Positions 50,951 to 59,347 of a stretch of DNA of 64,000 nucleotides are shown piece by piece. The position numbers and the translations under genes are program-made. The number at the start of each line of letters is the position of its first letter. Position 1 is the stretch's first letter. The notes beneath the pieces were generated by a model. The model was not told the origin of the DNA and did no database searches. It saw only the letters and a program-made list of their open reading frames with translations. The DNA is from Balneola sp. GTDB lineage: Bacteria; Bacteroidota; Rhodothermia; Balneolales; Balneolaceae. The DNA is taken from positions 62,001 through 126,000 of the forward strand of contig NZMW01000001.1 of the NCBI GenBank assembly GCA_002694685.1, given 5' to 3'.

Positions 50951-52489
50951 ATGAATTTCACGGCTTACTTAAAAATCATGAAAAAAAGTATTTCTCTAAT
51001 AATCCTATTATTAGCAGCCAGCACAGTGGTGTATGGGCAATCCAGGCATTACACTTCTCAATCTCTTGGTATGGGAAGTGGTGGTACAGCTTATGTAGAT
51101 GGTTACCATGCTAATTTTGTAAATCCAGCTAACTTAATGTTAGATACCCATCGAAAAAACACTCAGGTGGGAATAGCAAATATAGGATTCAAAGCAGGTG
51201 GAAGTCTGGGTAACATCTCTGTTTACAATGAATACCTGACAAGCGGCCAGCTAATTACCGACGATGTTCGATCAAGCATGCTTGATTCTTGGTTTGGTAA
51301 CAGCTCAGAAAATACAAGGGAAATCTCTACTACTTTTAGTATTTCTCCAATCGGGTTTTCACACCGTGGTTCTAACCAAGCTTTTAGTTTGGCTTCCAGG
51401 GTAAGAATTACTGAAGATATTTCTGTTAGTAAAGGTCTCGCTGAACTTTATTTCTATGGTTTAGATTCGGATAAATTTTCTACTCCAACGCCCATAGATT
51501 TTAGTTCTAACACAGTAGCTTTTGCTGAAGTATCTGTCGGCTATGCAAGGCATATTGATTTTATTGAAATCCCTGACCTGTTATTTGCCAAGGATATCGA
51601 GCTTTTTGTAGGTGTCGCTCCTAAATATTTATATGGTATTTACACCGCAAATTTAGATTTCAATTCTGATCTTCTGATTAACAATGGAAGCGATGGATCT
51701 AACTTCAGAATCAATCACCGATTCGATTACAGCCTCCAAACAATAGGAGAGCTATCTCGCCAGCTTCAGGCTTACAGCACGGCTTATCAACAAAACAGTG
51801 ATGCTGATTTTGGTGATTACGTAGATGTTGGGGATGCAGCTAGTAATGACTTAGGGTCGGCTCAGGCTACCGGATTTGGGTTAGACTTGGGAGCTACTGT
51901 CCAGATGGATATTTCTTCAGTTCCTATTCCATTATTTATGGATAAGAAGAAGACTTTGAGAATTTCTATGTCATTAACAGATTTAGGAAAACTTAACTAC
52001 GATAATGACGCTTCCAGTGTCCAAGCAGTAACTGATGAGTTTACTTATGAAGGTGTAGGTAACGACGACGATGTCAATACCTTCTTTGACAACCTTTCTG
52101 ATAGTTTACAAAGTGATGTATATGGTAATTTTAACGCTGTAGGAACCAATGGGATCAACTACAACCTGCCATCTATGTTCAACTTTGGAGCTTCTCTGGA
52201 AATGGGTAAACTGCTCCTCGCGCTGGATTATGGAAAGGGATTTAACAATAATGGTATCAACTCTGACAGAAGTGTATTGAGCCTTGGAGCACAGTATAAG
52301 CTGTTAGGTTTTATTCCTATTCGTGTAGGGACCCGAATGGGAGGTTATTCATCAGTAGCTTATTCAGCAGGTATTGGGCTTGACTTTAGCTTCCTTGAAT
52401 TTACCGTTGGTGCATCTAATGTTGCTAACTCAGAAGCTTATGGTTCAGCAGCTGGTGTAGCCTGGAGTGGATTACTACTTCGCTTCTAG
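50951..52489 (+). CDS. DUF5723 family outer-membrane protein
   Basis: A 512-residue exported protein. ATG 50951 has GGAGG 8 bp upstream; an ATG at 50978 would give an even shorter signal peptide (MKKSISLIILLLAAS...). The opening after the signal (LGMGSGGTAYVDGYHANFVNPANLM) is the DUF5723 and FadL/PorV-like start, where the N-terminal segment plugs the barrel. The rest alternates as beta strands and ends with an aromatic terminal strand (VAWSGLLLRF). The function is unknown; co-translation with the 780-residue lipoprotein suggests a joint outer-membrane complex. Confidence 0.75.
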   Translation: MNFTAYLKIMKKSISLIILLLAASTVVYGQSRHYTSQSLGMGSGGTAYVDGYHANFVNPANLMLDTHRKNTQVGIANIGFKAGGSLGNISVYNEYLTSGQLITDDVRSSMLDSWFGNSSENTREISTTFSISPIGFSHRGSNQAFSLASRVRITEDISVSKGLAELYFYGLDSDKFSTPTPIDFSSNTVAFAEVSVGYARHIDFIEIPDLLFAKDIELFVGVAPKYLYGIYTANLDFNSDLLINNGSDGSNFRINHRFDYSLQTIGELSRQLQAYSTAYQQNSDADFGDYVDVGDAASNDLGSAQATGFGLDLGATVQMDISSVPIPLFMDKKKTLRISMSLTDLGKLNYDNDASSVQAVTDEFTYEGVGNDDDVNTFFDNLSDSLQSDVYGNFNAVGTNGINYNLPSMFNFGASLEMGKLLLALDYGKGFNNNGINSDRSVLSLGAQYKLLGFIPIRVGTRMGGYSSVAYSAGIGLDFSFLEFTVGASNVANSEAYGSAAGVAWSGLLLRF

Positions 52490-52552
52490 ATAGTATTATA
52501 CTTTACTGAATTAAATAGTTTAAAAGCTCGTTTTAGGCGATGAATTAATTTC

Positions 52553-52891
52553 ATGCTTATGACGAGCTTTGCTATTTATGAACTTATCGGTTTTATCCTG
52601 GCTTTACCTCTTAGCTATGGGATGGCATATTTTGCTCGGAAGTATTCTAGGGATACGTATAAAGACGAACTCCACAGACTTTACTCTGCAGTATGGAATG
52701 GAGAAGAAGAAGACGAACTGAATGCATGGCTGAAAGTGAAACAGATTTTTCTGGATAAAAAAGCCCCGAAAAAGAAGAAATACATTCAGAAAAGAATCAA
52801 CGAGCTGAATAAGCAGAACCTCTACAGCAATACCTTAGTTGATGAGAAAGGAAGATTAAAGGTGTCGGAAAGGTCAGAACCGATTAAGTGA
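52553..52891 (+). CDS. Hypothetical small membrane protein
   Basis: A 112-residue protein with one N-terminal membrane helix (near 8-27, ELIGFILALPLSYGMAYF) followed by a basic, helical tail with a charged Lys-rich segment (KKAPKKKKYIQK). No homolog is recognised. Its C-terminus overlaps the convergent FAD-oxidoreductase gene by 18 bp. A role as a small inner-membrane accessory protein is all that can be said. Confidence 0.55.
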   Translation: MLMTSFAIYELIGFILALPLSYGMAYFARKYSRDTYKDELHRLYSAVWNGEEEDELNAWLKVKQIFLDKKAPKKKKYIQKRINELNKQNLYSNTLVDEKGRLKVSERSEPIK

Positions 52892-53965
52892 AATCTCTTT
52901 TGGTATTGCTGACCCCTTGAGAATATAATCAGTCAATGCTTTTCCTAAATAAGCACTATACAGTAGACCTTTTGAACCCAGGGCGGTAAAGATAAACATG
53001 TGTTCATGATCAGGATGTCTTCCCAAAATGGGTTTCTTATTAGGACTTGAAGCTCGAACTCCTGCCCACTGATCTACAAGGGTCGCGTGTTCAAATAATG
53101 AAGGATATACTCCACTCAACCTGTTAGTCAAATAATCCAACCCTTCATTGTCAGGGTTTGTGTGATTGTAGTTGTGCTCGTAAGTACTTCCAGCGACAAA
53201 ACGTGACTTTGATTTTGAGGCGATGTAACCAAGGGCTGAAATAGAGTATTTAAAATCTTTGGTCTTTGGAGACTCAAAAACAGCTACCTGACCTTTGATA
53301 GGATGGATTGGCAGATATTCCCAGTAGGGAGAATTCTTAGTTTCTGAACCTGAAGCACAAATGATGTTTTTTGCCTGAAGGTTTTCCGAATCTGTTAATC
53401 TGATTTCATACTCTTCACGTTTTTCGGAAATGGAATAATCAAGATTGGTAAAGATTTTTAATCCCTCCTCAGATAATCTCTGGGCTTTTGCTTTAAGGTA
53501 AGCCTCAACAACAACAGTGAGCCCGTGTGGGAGCCACATAGCGCCTTCAACGCAATGAATTTCAGGATTAAGCTCGTTCACTTCGATTTTATCCAGCCAG
53601 CTACACCAGCCTTCCGACCACTTACTCTTTTGAACATTCTCATGCATACGAGTAGCCATTTTATCATCCTGTGCAGGTCGAAGGACGCCCGTTTTATCAA
53701 ACAACCGAATATCGGTGCCCGACTGTACTTCTTTTAAGTCCTCGTAAATCTCGGTGTAGCAATCTTCAGCACGCCACGACTTTTTTCCATACCGTCCTGT
53801 GGCGGGATTCACGAGCCCAAGTGGGGTTCCTGAAGCGCCTGAGGCAATGTCACCCACATCAATAAGGCAGACCGTTGCACCGCTTTCAATTAAACTTTTA
53901 CTGACGGCGAGACCTGCAAGGCCAGCACCTAATACACAAAAATCAAAGTGGTTAGAGTTGTTCAA
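52874..53965 (-). CDS. FAD-dependent amine/amino-acid oxidoreductase (DAO family)
   Basis: A 363-residue DAO-superfamily flavoprotein. FAD motif at the N-terminus: FDFCVLGAGLAGLAVSKSL (near 7-25), then the GDIASGASGTPLGLVNPA segment where the substrate pocket starts, GQVAVFES in the middle, and GVRASSPNKKPILGRHPDH then TALGSKGLLYSAYLG near the end, a pattern shared with the C-terminal MnmC oxidoreductase domain. It lies 4 bp after the pncA stop, so it is the third gene of the NAD-salvage operon. Oxidation of an amine or amino acid is likely; a role with nicotinate is not obvious. Confidence 0.82.
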   Translation of the reverse strand: MNNSNHFDFCVLGAGLAGLAVSKSLIESGATVCLIDVGDIASGASGTPLGLVNPATGRYGKKSWRAEDCYTEIYEDLKEVQSGTDIRLFDKTGVLRPAQDDKMATRMHENVQKSKWSEGWCSWLDKIEVNELNPEIHCVEGAMWLPHGLTVVVEAYLKAKAQRLSEEGLKIFTNLDYSISEKREEYEIRLTDSENLQAKNIICASGSETKNSPYWEYLPIHPIKGQVAVFESPKTKDFKYSISALGYIASKSKSRFVAGSTYEHNYNHTNPDNEGLDYLTNRLSGVYPSLFEHATLVDQWAGVRASSPNKKPILGRHPDHEHMFIFTALGSKGLLYSAYLGKALTDYILKGSAIPKEISLNRF

Positions 53966-53969
53966 CTTA

Positions 53970-54581
53970 TTAGGAGATCTCTTTTGAGTTTATAAATTCT
54001 ACGCCGTTTTCCTTCATTTCTTCTACAGCCTTTTTAACTGATCCATCAATGTCGATTCCTCTGACTGCATCTTCTACTATATTTACTTTATAGCCTAATT
54101 TTCGTGCATCTAAGGCCGTCCATTTCACACAAAAGTCAGTAGCAAGGCCAACTACAAAAAGTTCATCAACTCCACGCTCCTGAAGGAGGCCATGCAAACC
54201 GGTTACGGTATTATGATCATTTTCGAAGAACGCCGAATAGGAGTCGATGTGTTTTCTAAATCCTTTTCGGATGATGACCTGAGATGTTTTTGTCTTTAGC
54301 TTGGAATGAAATTCAGCACCATCCGTTCCCTGTACACAGTGATCAGGCCAAAGCACCTGTTCGCCGTATTCCATCTCAATGGTACCATAGGGTTCTTTTT
54401 CTTTATGGTTTGAAGCAAAAGAAGAATGATCCTGAGGATGCCAATCCTGTGTTTGTATGATGCAATCAAATTTAGGAAGAAGGCTATTTGTAGGAGTGAT
54501 AACGTCATCACCATTCGGAACGGCAAGCGCTCCACCGGGACAAAAATCATTTTGTATATCAACAATCACTAATGCTCTCAT
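53970..54581 (-). CDS. pncA: Nicotinamidase (pyrazinamidase)
   Basis: A cysteine hydrolase of 203 residues that deaminates nicotinamide to nicotinate. Visible residues: Asp in VDIQNDFCPGGALAVPNGDD (near 7-26), metal ligands in QDWHPQDHSSF (Asp-x-His-x3-His), catalytic Lys region RKGFRKHID, and the Cys motif VGLATDFCVKWTALDARKLGY (Cys near 151). ATG 54581 is preferred over an adjacent GTG at 54584. It follows pncB by about 4 bp, and its product feeds pncB directly. Confidence 0.94.
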   Translation of the reverse strand: MRALVIVDIQNDFCPGGALAVPNGDDVITPTNSLLPKFDCIIQTQDWHPQDHSSFASNHKEKEPYGTIEMEYGEQVLWPDHCVQGTDGAEFHSKLKTKTSQVIIRKGFRKHIDSYSAFFENDHNTVTGLHGLLQERGVDELFVVGLATDFCVKWTALDARKLGYKVNIVEDAVRGIDIDGSVKKAVEEMKENGVEFINSKEIS

Positions 54582-54585
54582 CACA

Positions 54586-55983
54586 CTAATTATTTTGAAC
54601 GAGTTGGTCTTTTAATTCGCGCAGTTTTTTACTGACTCCCACTTTATATACATGCGGATTATCAAAGCGTTTATGCTCGTCATTTAGTTTCGAAAGTCGC
54701 TTTTTAGCATAGTCAGCACTTTCTTTAATGGAGGGAGGGTCTATCGTTATTTTTCCATTTTCTACCATTTTGTGCAACAGTTGTTCGGATTGAAGCTCAG
54801 ATACATCCGTTGACTTATGTGTAATAAAAGGATGGTAAACGGTTTTCGGAGTGTCTTCACCATGCAGATAAATTCCATCACAATTAAAACTCCCATCACT
54901 ATTAAAAAATCGGGTCAGCTGTTTGACATCAGGGAGAGTAATCTTTTCAACGTTCTCAGAAATCTTAAGCGTAGGCTTATCATTAATTGAGCTAAGTTTA
55001 TACACGCCGTCCAGTGCGGGTTCATCATAAGCCGTTACTAACTTAGTACCCACTCCAAATAGATCGATGGGGGCATTTTGATCGAGAATACTTTTAATGA
55101 CATATTCATCTAACTGATTGGAAGCAGCAATCTGAACATAATCTAAACCTGCGTTATCAAGCATGTGCCGACTCTTTCGGGCCAAGTAGGCAAGATCACC
55201 GCTGTCTAATCGGATGGCTTTCAGTTTATGGCCTTTCTCCTCAAGTTCCTTAGCCACTTTTATCGCATTGGGAATGCCGCTTTTGATCGTGTTGTAGGTG
55301 TCGACCAACAGAATAGTAGAATCCGGATAATGTTCAGCATAAGTACGAAAAGCCGAGAGTTCATCTTCAAAAGACTGTACCCAGGAATGTGCCATGGTGC
55401 CACTGACCGGAATATCATATAGCTGTCCCGCCAATACGTTTGAGGAGCCTTCAACGCCTCCAATCATGGCAGACTTGGATGCTTGTAAGCCACCAAGCCC
55501 TTGCGACCGTCTGAGCCCAAAATCGAGCACGGGCTTATCACCGGCAACCTGTTTAATGCGAGCAGCTTTCGTAGCAATAAGTGATGCAAAATTCAGGGTA
55601 TTCAGTAATACCGATTCCACAATCTGAGTTTCAAGGATATTTCCTTCCACTCGCAGTGTTGGTTCATTAGGGAATACAACTTCGCCTTCCTTCACTGAGA
55701 ATATTGATCCCTTGAAGCTGAAGTCTTTCAAGTAATTCAAAAAGGAGTCTTTGAAGCCCTGTTCTTTTAGATAGGCAAGTTCATCATTGTGAAATTGAAA
55801 GTTCTCAATGATTTCAAGTAAATCAGAAAGCCCTGCAAAAACTACATATCCTCCATTGAAGGGCAGGCTGCGGAAGAAATAATCAAAGTTAGCGTGTTGT
55901 TGATGGCGTTCGGACAAGAAATACCCCTGAGCCATGGTGAGTTCATAGAGGTCAGTATAAAGAGCAGGTTTTTTTAATATCAT
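54586..55983 (-). CDS. pncB: Nicotinate phosphoribosyltransferase
   Basis: A 465-residue type II PRTase converting nicotinate and PRPP to NaMN in NAD salvage. Markers: YTDLYELTMAQGYFLS at the N-terminus, LDFGLRRSQGLGG (near 154-166), the catalytic region SGTMAHSWVQSFEDE (with the conserved His), LVDTYNTIKSGI and the phosphate-binding RLDSGDLAYLARK. The operon order is pncB, pncA, FAD oxidase on the minus strand, starting just inside a terminator that closes the LpoB unit. Confidence 0.94.
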   Translation of the reverse strand: MILKKPALYTDLYELTMAQGYFLSERHQQHANFDYFFRSLPFNGGYVVFAGLSDLLEIIENFQFHNDELAYLKEQGFKDSFLNYLKDFSFKGSIFSVKEGEVVFPNEPTLRVEGNILETQIVESVLLNTLNFASLIATKAARIKQVAGDKPVLDFGLRRSQGLGGLQASKSAMIGGVEGSSNVLAGQLYDIPVSGTMAHSWVQSFEDELSAFRTYAEHYPDSTILLVDTYNTIKSGIPNAIKVAKELEEKGHKLKAIRLDSGDLAYLARKSRHMLDNAGLDYVQIAASNQLDEYVIKSILDQNAPIDLFGVGTKLVTAYDEPALDGVYKLSSINDKPTLKISENVEKITLPDVKQLTRFFNSDGSFNCDGIYLHGEDTPKTVYHPFITHKSTDVSELQSEQLLHKMVENGKITIDPPSIKESADYAKKRLSKLNDEHKRFDNPHVYKVGVSKKLRELKDQLVQNN

Positions 55984-55993
55984 ACTTATAAAA

Positions 55994-56026
55994 TAAAAAA
56001 AGGCTTCCTGAAAACAGAAAGCCTAT
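55994..56026 (-). terminator. Terminator downstream of the LpoB unit
   Basis: On the minus strand AGGCTTTCTG, loop TTTT, CAGGAAGCCT is followed by a T-run (the AAAAAA tract at 55995-56000). It ends the COG3014-LPP20-LpoB transcript 23 bp after the lpoB-like stop and just before pncB. Confidence 0.9.
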
Positions 56027-56048
56027 TAAATTTATTATGACTTGAGTT

Positions 56049-56654
56049 TTAGCCCCTGAGTTTTCTTCGCTCAATGAGTTTTTTAATCTCTTTGTTTCCA
56101 ATCCAGACTTTACGATTGGTTTCAACATCAATAAGCTCAAGATTTACTTTATAGAAAATAGCTGCATCTTTTCCGCTTAATGACTCATCAACAATTGAAT
56201 TTATGTTACCAATCAACATGAAGTCGGCACCTACTTCCTGTGCCATTGCAGACGTAGTTTCATAAGAAGAGTAGCTCTGCTGATCCTGACGTTCTTCACG
56301 GAGCTGGGATCGCTCTTGTTGGCTGGCAACCACATGAACCTGTCCGCTATTGATAAAAGCACGTTCCATTTCTTTGGTTATGACTTCAGTATCGATGTGT
56401 TCCATGGTTTCGTTGCGGACACGGCCAACGATTGTTACCGGCTGATTGCTATTATCTTGTTTATAATTGCTCAGCCAAGGTTGTGATAAGGCATCACTGA
56501 TCATTTCTTCAGCTACCAGGCGAGCATCGGTATCATTCCAGCGTCCCGATAGATCGGTTTGAGTATCGGCTGCAACGCGACTTACGGATTGAGAAGGCGC
56601 ACAACCCGACACTAATAATGAACAAAATAAAAGGGGGAGAAGAAGATATTTCAT
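56049..56654 (-). CDS. LpoB-like penicillin-binding-protein activator lipoprotein
   Basis: A 201-residue lipoprotein: lipobox near residues 12-18 (LLVSGCAP). The domain matches PF13036 (LpoB/CsgG-like): DARLVAEEMISDAL, then NQPVTIVGRVRNETMEHID, EMERAFINSGQVHVVA and VGADFMLIGNINSI, with a final IELKxWIG-like strand. In Enterobacteria LpoB activates PBP1B; in this lineage the partner is not known. It is the last gene of an operon behind an LPP20 protein and a COG3014 lipoprotein, 12 bp from its neighbour. Confidence 0.85.
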   Translation of the reverse strand: MKYLLLPLLFCSLLVSGCAPSQSVSRVAADTQTDLSGRWNDTDARLVAEEMISDALSQPWLSNYKQDNSNQPVTIVGRVRNETMEHIDTEVITKEMERAFINSGQVHVVASQQERSQLREERQDQQSYSSYETTSAMAQEVGADFMLIGNINSIVDESLSGKDAAIFYKVNLELIDVETNRKVWIGNKEIKKLIERRKLRG

Positions 56655-56666
56655 AATAGGCAGTGG

Positions 56667-57722
56667 TTAATTGATTTGTAGTAATTCGTTATTTAAAAAT
56701 TGCGCAAAATCTTTTTCGATTTTATTTCGGGCAGTAAAATCAGCGCGCTTAAGGGCATCAGAATAAGAAGGGGCGCCATCTCGTCCTTCAACCATAAATG
56801 TTCTGAATGAACGGTCACTTTGTTTATCCTCAATTTCAATAACAAGTTCCCATTTTACAAACTCGGCATCATCTCGGTTCAAGTTTGCCTCTTGGGTTTG
56901 ATAATTAATAGTAACGCCCAAAATTGCATTTTCAGTATTCTCAATTATGCTAAATCCTTCTTTCTGAAAAGCACCTGCCACTGCTGATTTAACGGTATAG
57001 GTCGCATTGTCAGATTGAATACTCACGTTGGCTTGTTGTTGAATAGCGCGGAATTTCTCCTGAATTCTGGTAAGTGTTGTAGTTGCATCGCCACCGGTGC
57101 CTGCGCCGCCTTGTATAACATTAAGCTGCCGTGTTAAAACTTCATTTGCGCTTGCTACTGCACGTGCTTTAGTTAGAAGTACCAGCTTCTGAAGGATATT
57201 GCTTTCATTGGATGCATTATTTTCAAATTCGCTGATTTTGATCTGGTTGTTTGAAATTTCCTGACTGTAAATGCGAGAAGTCTCAGCCCGATCCATTCCG
57301 GCCAGCGCATGATAAGTTCCAAATTTATCCACCTCAGAAGTTAGGATGGAGGTATTCATTAGCTCTTGGTTAGTCCCAATTTTAATATTGTTGAGTAACT
57401 GTGAAGTGCTTTCTGAATAGAAGTTGTTATTGGTACTTCTGTCGATGACTTCGGTAGTTAACTGCTGGGTAGCATCAATATCCATTTGGAAAATTTGTGA
57501 TAACTGTGAAAAGGCATCACCCCGGGCTTCATTAAGTGTTGAACCACTACCAACAGCCATCAGATATTTGGCCTCACTATATTCAGAGCCAGGGTTTTCA
57601 ACCCAACCCGGGATACCGTTGCTATTTGAATTACCGGATGTATTCCCCGAAGAACCACATCCCATCCCCACAACAAATGTGATTGAGATTAAAAGCATTA
57701 AAGTTTTTTTCATGATCGTCAT
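56667..57722 (-). CDS. LPP20 family lipoprotein
   Basis: A 351-residue lipoprotein: lipobox near residues 18-24 (FVVGMGCGS). The N-terminal PGWVENPGSEYSEAKYLMAV and ARGDAFSQLSQIFQMDI opening is the LPP20/LptE-like pattern (PxWx-nPP followed by DARxxAxxxL). A helical centre is followed by a C-terminal domain (VNYQTQEANLNRDDAEFVKW). Together with the LpoB-like and COG3014 genes this is a conserved three-gene set seen in several Gram-negative groups; their joint role in the envelope is undefined. Confidence 0.8.
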   Translation of the reverse strand: MTIMKKTLMLLISITFVVGMGCGSSGNTSGNSNSNGIPGWVENPGSEYSEAKYLMAVGSGSTLNEARGDAFSQLSQIFQMDIDATQQLTTEVIDRSTNNNFYSESTSQLLNNIKIGTNQELMNTSILTSEVDKFGTYHALAGMDRAETSRIYSQEISNNQIKISEFENNASNESNILQKLVLLTKARAVASANEVLTRQLNVIQGGAGTGGDATTTLTRIQEKFRAIQQQANVSIQSDNATYTVKSAVAGAFQKEGFSIIENTENAILGVTINYQTQEANLNRDDAEFVKWELVIEIEDKQSDRSFRTFMVEGRDGAPSYSDALKRADFTARNKIEKDFAQFLNNELLQIN

Positions 57723-57736
57723 GTTTCCATTATTCG

Positions 57737-59044
57737 TTAGTTCCAGTATATGGACTCTACCAGTTCAAGAGTTTCGTTCTCGCTTACCGTAATTGTTTTA
57801 GTTTCAGTAGATACAACTTCATTGAACGAACCTAAATATTCAATTTGAATCGTGTGTTCTCCCGGAGGCAGATTCAACACGCCTGCATAGGCTTTACCGG
57901 GCATAGTTTGCCAACTTCTTAAATCAGCCTTTTCTGTTGCTTCCTGAGCAATTTTACCCATTATATTCACAAAGCTGCCAAGGGCATCACTTTCCTTTTT
58001 GGCTTCTTTCTTTAGCTTATTGGCAGCAACGGCTTTCAAGAACGAACGCACTACCGCACGGGCGTAGATGATGGGTTCTTTGACTTTATAGACTTCCTTA
58101 GCAACCATATCCATTTCTTCGATGAGACTGAGTTGAACAGGAAGTTCATCGTTAACCGTGACATTAATAGCTCGAACTTTGGAAGTGTAGACCTTTAGCG
58201 AAGGAAGCGAAAATTTGATGTACGTGTCGGACTCTTCTAAATAGAACCGAACGTCGTTCTGTTTCTTTATGGGTGCGCGGCCTGAGAATGCCTGAATGAG
58301 AACATTATATGAATTTGCATCGGTTAGTTTTCTGAGTTCACTCTCATCAGGCCTAGCGGCTGAATATACTGAGGGTTGATCTCGGTAAGCTTTCAATAAA
58401 TTTTCGTACTCAATACGTGCATCATCAGGTTTGTCTGTTTTAGCATAAAGAATGGTTGAAAGGTAACGGCCTAAAGCACTGTTCTGAACGTTTGTTTCTC
58501 CGGCCTTCCATTTATCTTCGCCCGTAGTGGTGGTATCAGCTTTGGATAAAGACTCTACAAGACCACTGTACTTTTGCTCAAGGCGATCAAGCTTATAGTT
58601 AACTCTGCGTACTTCTACCAGAGCCCCTTCAAAATCATTCATATGAATGTAATTCAGGCTTTTGAAGATATTCAGATAGATATCTTCGTAATCTTCTCCA
58701 TCATAAGCCAGGGTGTTGTCGTTTACTACAAAAGACTTAACGGCCCGGCTTACACTCTTGGTAAACAAAGCGTCCATTTCTTGTTCCGCTTCGGTGAAAT
58801 ACTGACTACTTTCCTGATAGTTACTGGCAAAGTGATTTACCATTCCGCGCTCAAGGTAGAGAAGAACTTGATCCTTACTTTGGTAGACGTCTTTCTGATC
58901 TAATTTTTTAATGAGTTCAGCGGTGGAATTAAAATCCCCGGAAGCATAGGAAGTACGCAGATCATTCTGAGCAGAATCAAGCTGGTATGCAGCGCATCCA
59001 CCAAGCAAAAACAGTAAAGCAACTAACCCCGTTAACCGTTTCAT
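57737..59044 (-). CDS. COG3014-type TPR lipoprotein
   Basis: A 435-residue lipoprotein: lipobox near residues 12-18 (LLGGCAAY). The first 180 residues look like TPR-like helices (ELIKKLDQ ... VLLYLERGMVNHFASNYQES...), followed by YDGEDYEDIYLNIFKSLNYI, a segment typical of COG3014, and a C-terminal beta domain (PPGEHTIQIEYLGSFNE). It starts the operon with LPP20 (14 bp) and the LpoB-like gene. The set is often found together and may support an outer-membrane complex. Confidence 0.82.
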   Translation of the reverse strand: MKRLTGLVALLFLLGGCAAYQLDSAQNDLRTSYASGDFNSTAELIKKLDQKDVYQSKDQVLLYLERGMVNHFASNYQESSQYFTEAEQEMDALFTKSVSRAVKSFVVNDNTLAYDGEDYEDIYLNIFKSLNYIHMNDFEGALVEVRRVNYKLDRLEQKYSGLVESLSKADTTTTGEDKWKAGETNVQNSALGRYLSTILYAKTDKPDDARIEYENLLKAYRDQPSVYSAARPDESELRKLTDANSYNVLIQAFSGRAPIKKQNDVRFYLEESDTYIKFSLPSLKVYTSKVRAINVTVNDELPVQLSLIEEMDMVAKEVYKVKEPIIYARAVVRSFLKAVAANKLKKEAKKESDALGSFVNIMGKIAQEATEKADLRSWQTMPGKAYAGVLNLPPGEHTIQIEYLGSFNEVVSTETKTITVSENETLELVESIYWN

Positions 59045-59347
59045 GGTTCTAAATTTTCTTAACTAACTATGGGCTTTACCTAAACAGTAAAACCGTAAAG
59101 AGCACACACATAAATATGGATTTTTTTGTTCTTTCCCAATCACAACATATCCCTAATAACTATTTGTCAATCGCCGACATAGCTACGTAGAAATAATTTA
59201 TTAGATTCACTCAAATAACGAGAACAACCAATGTGTAGGATTACACTAAGTTAGAGCAATTCAGAATCTTAAAGAACTTTTTATTGTAATCCTTCGTCTA
59301 AGGTTCAAATTATTCGCAAAAACCAAAAACCTTCGGAATTTCACACT
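59045..59347. other. Intergenic region, no gene seen
   Basis: A 303 bp divergent spacer between the COG3014 lipoprotein gene and the beta-propeller lipoprotein gene. I see no ORF, tRNA or obvious terminator. It should hold both promoters. Confidence 0.45.
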
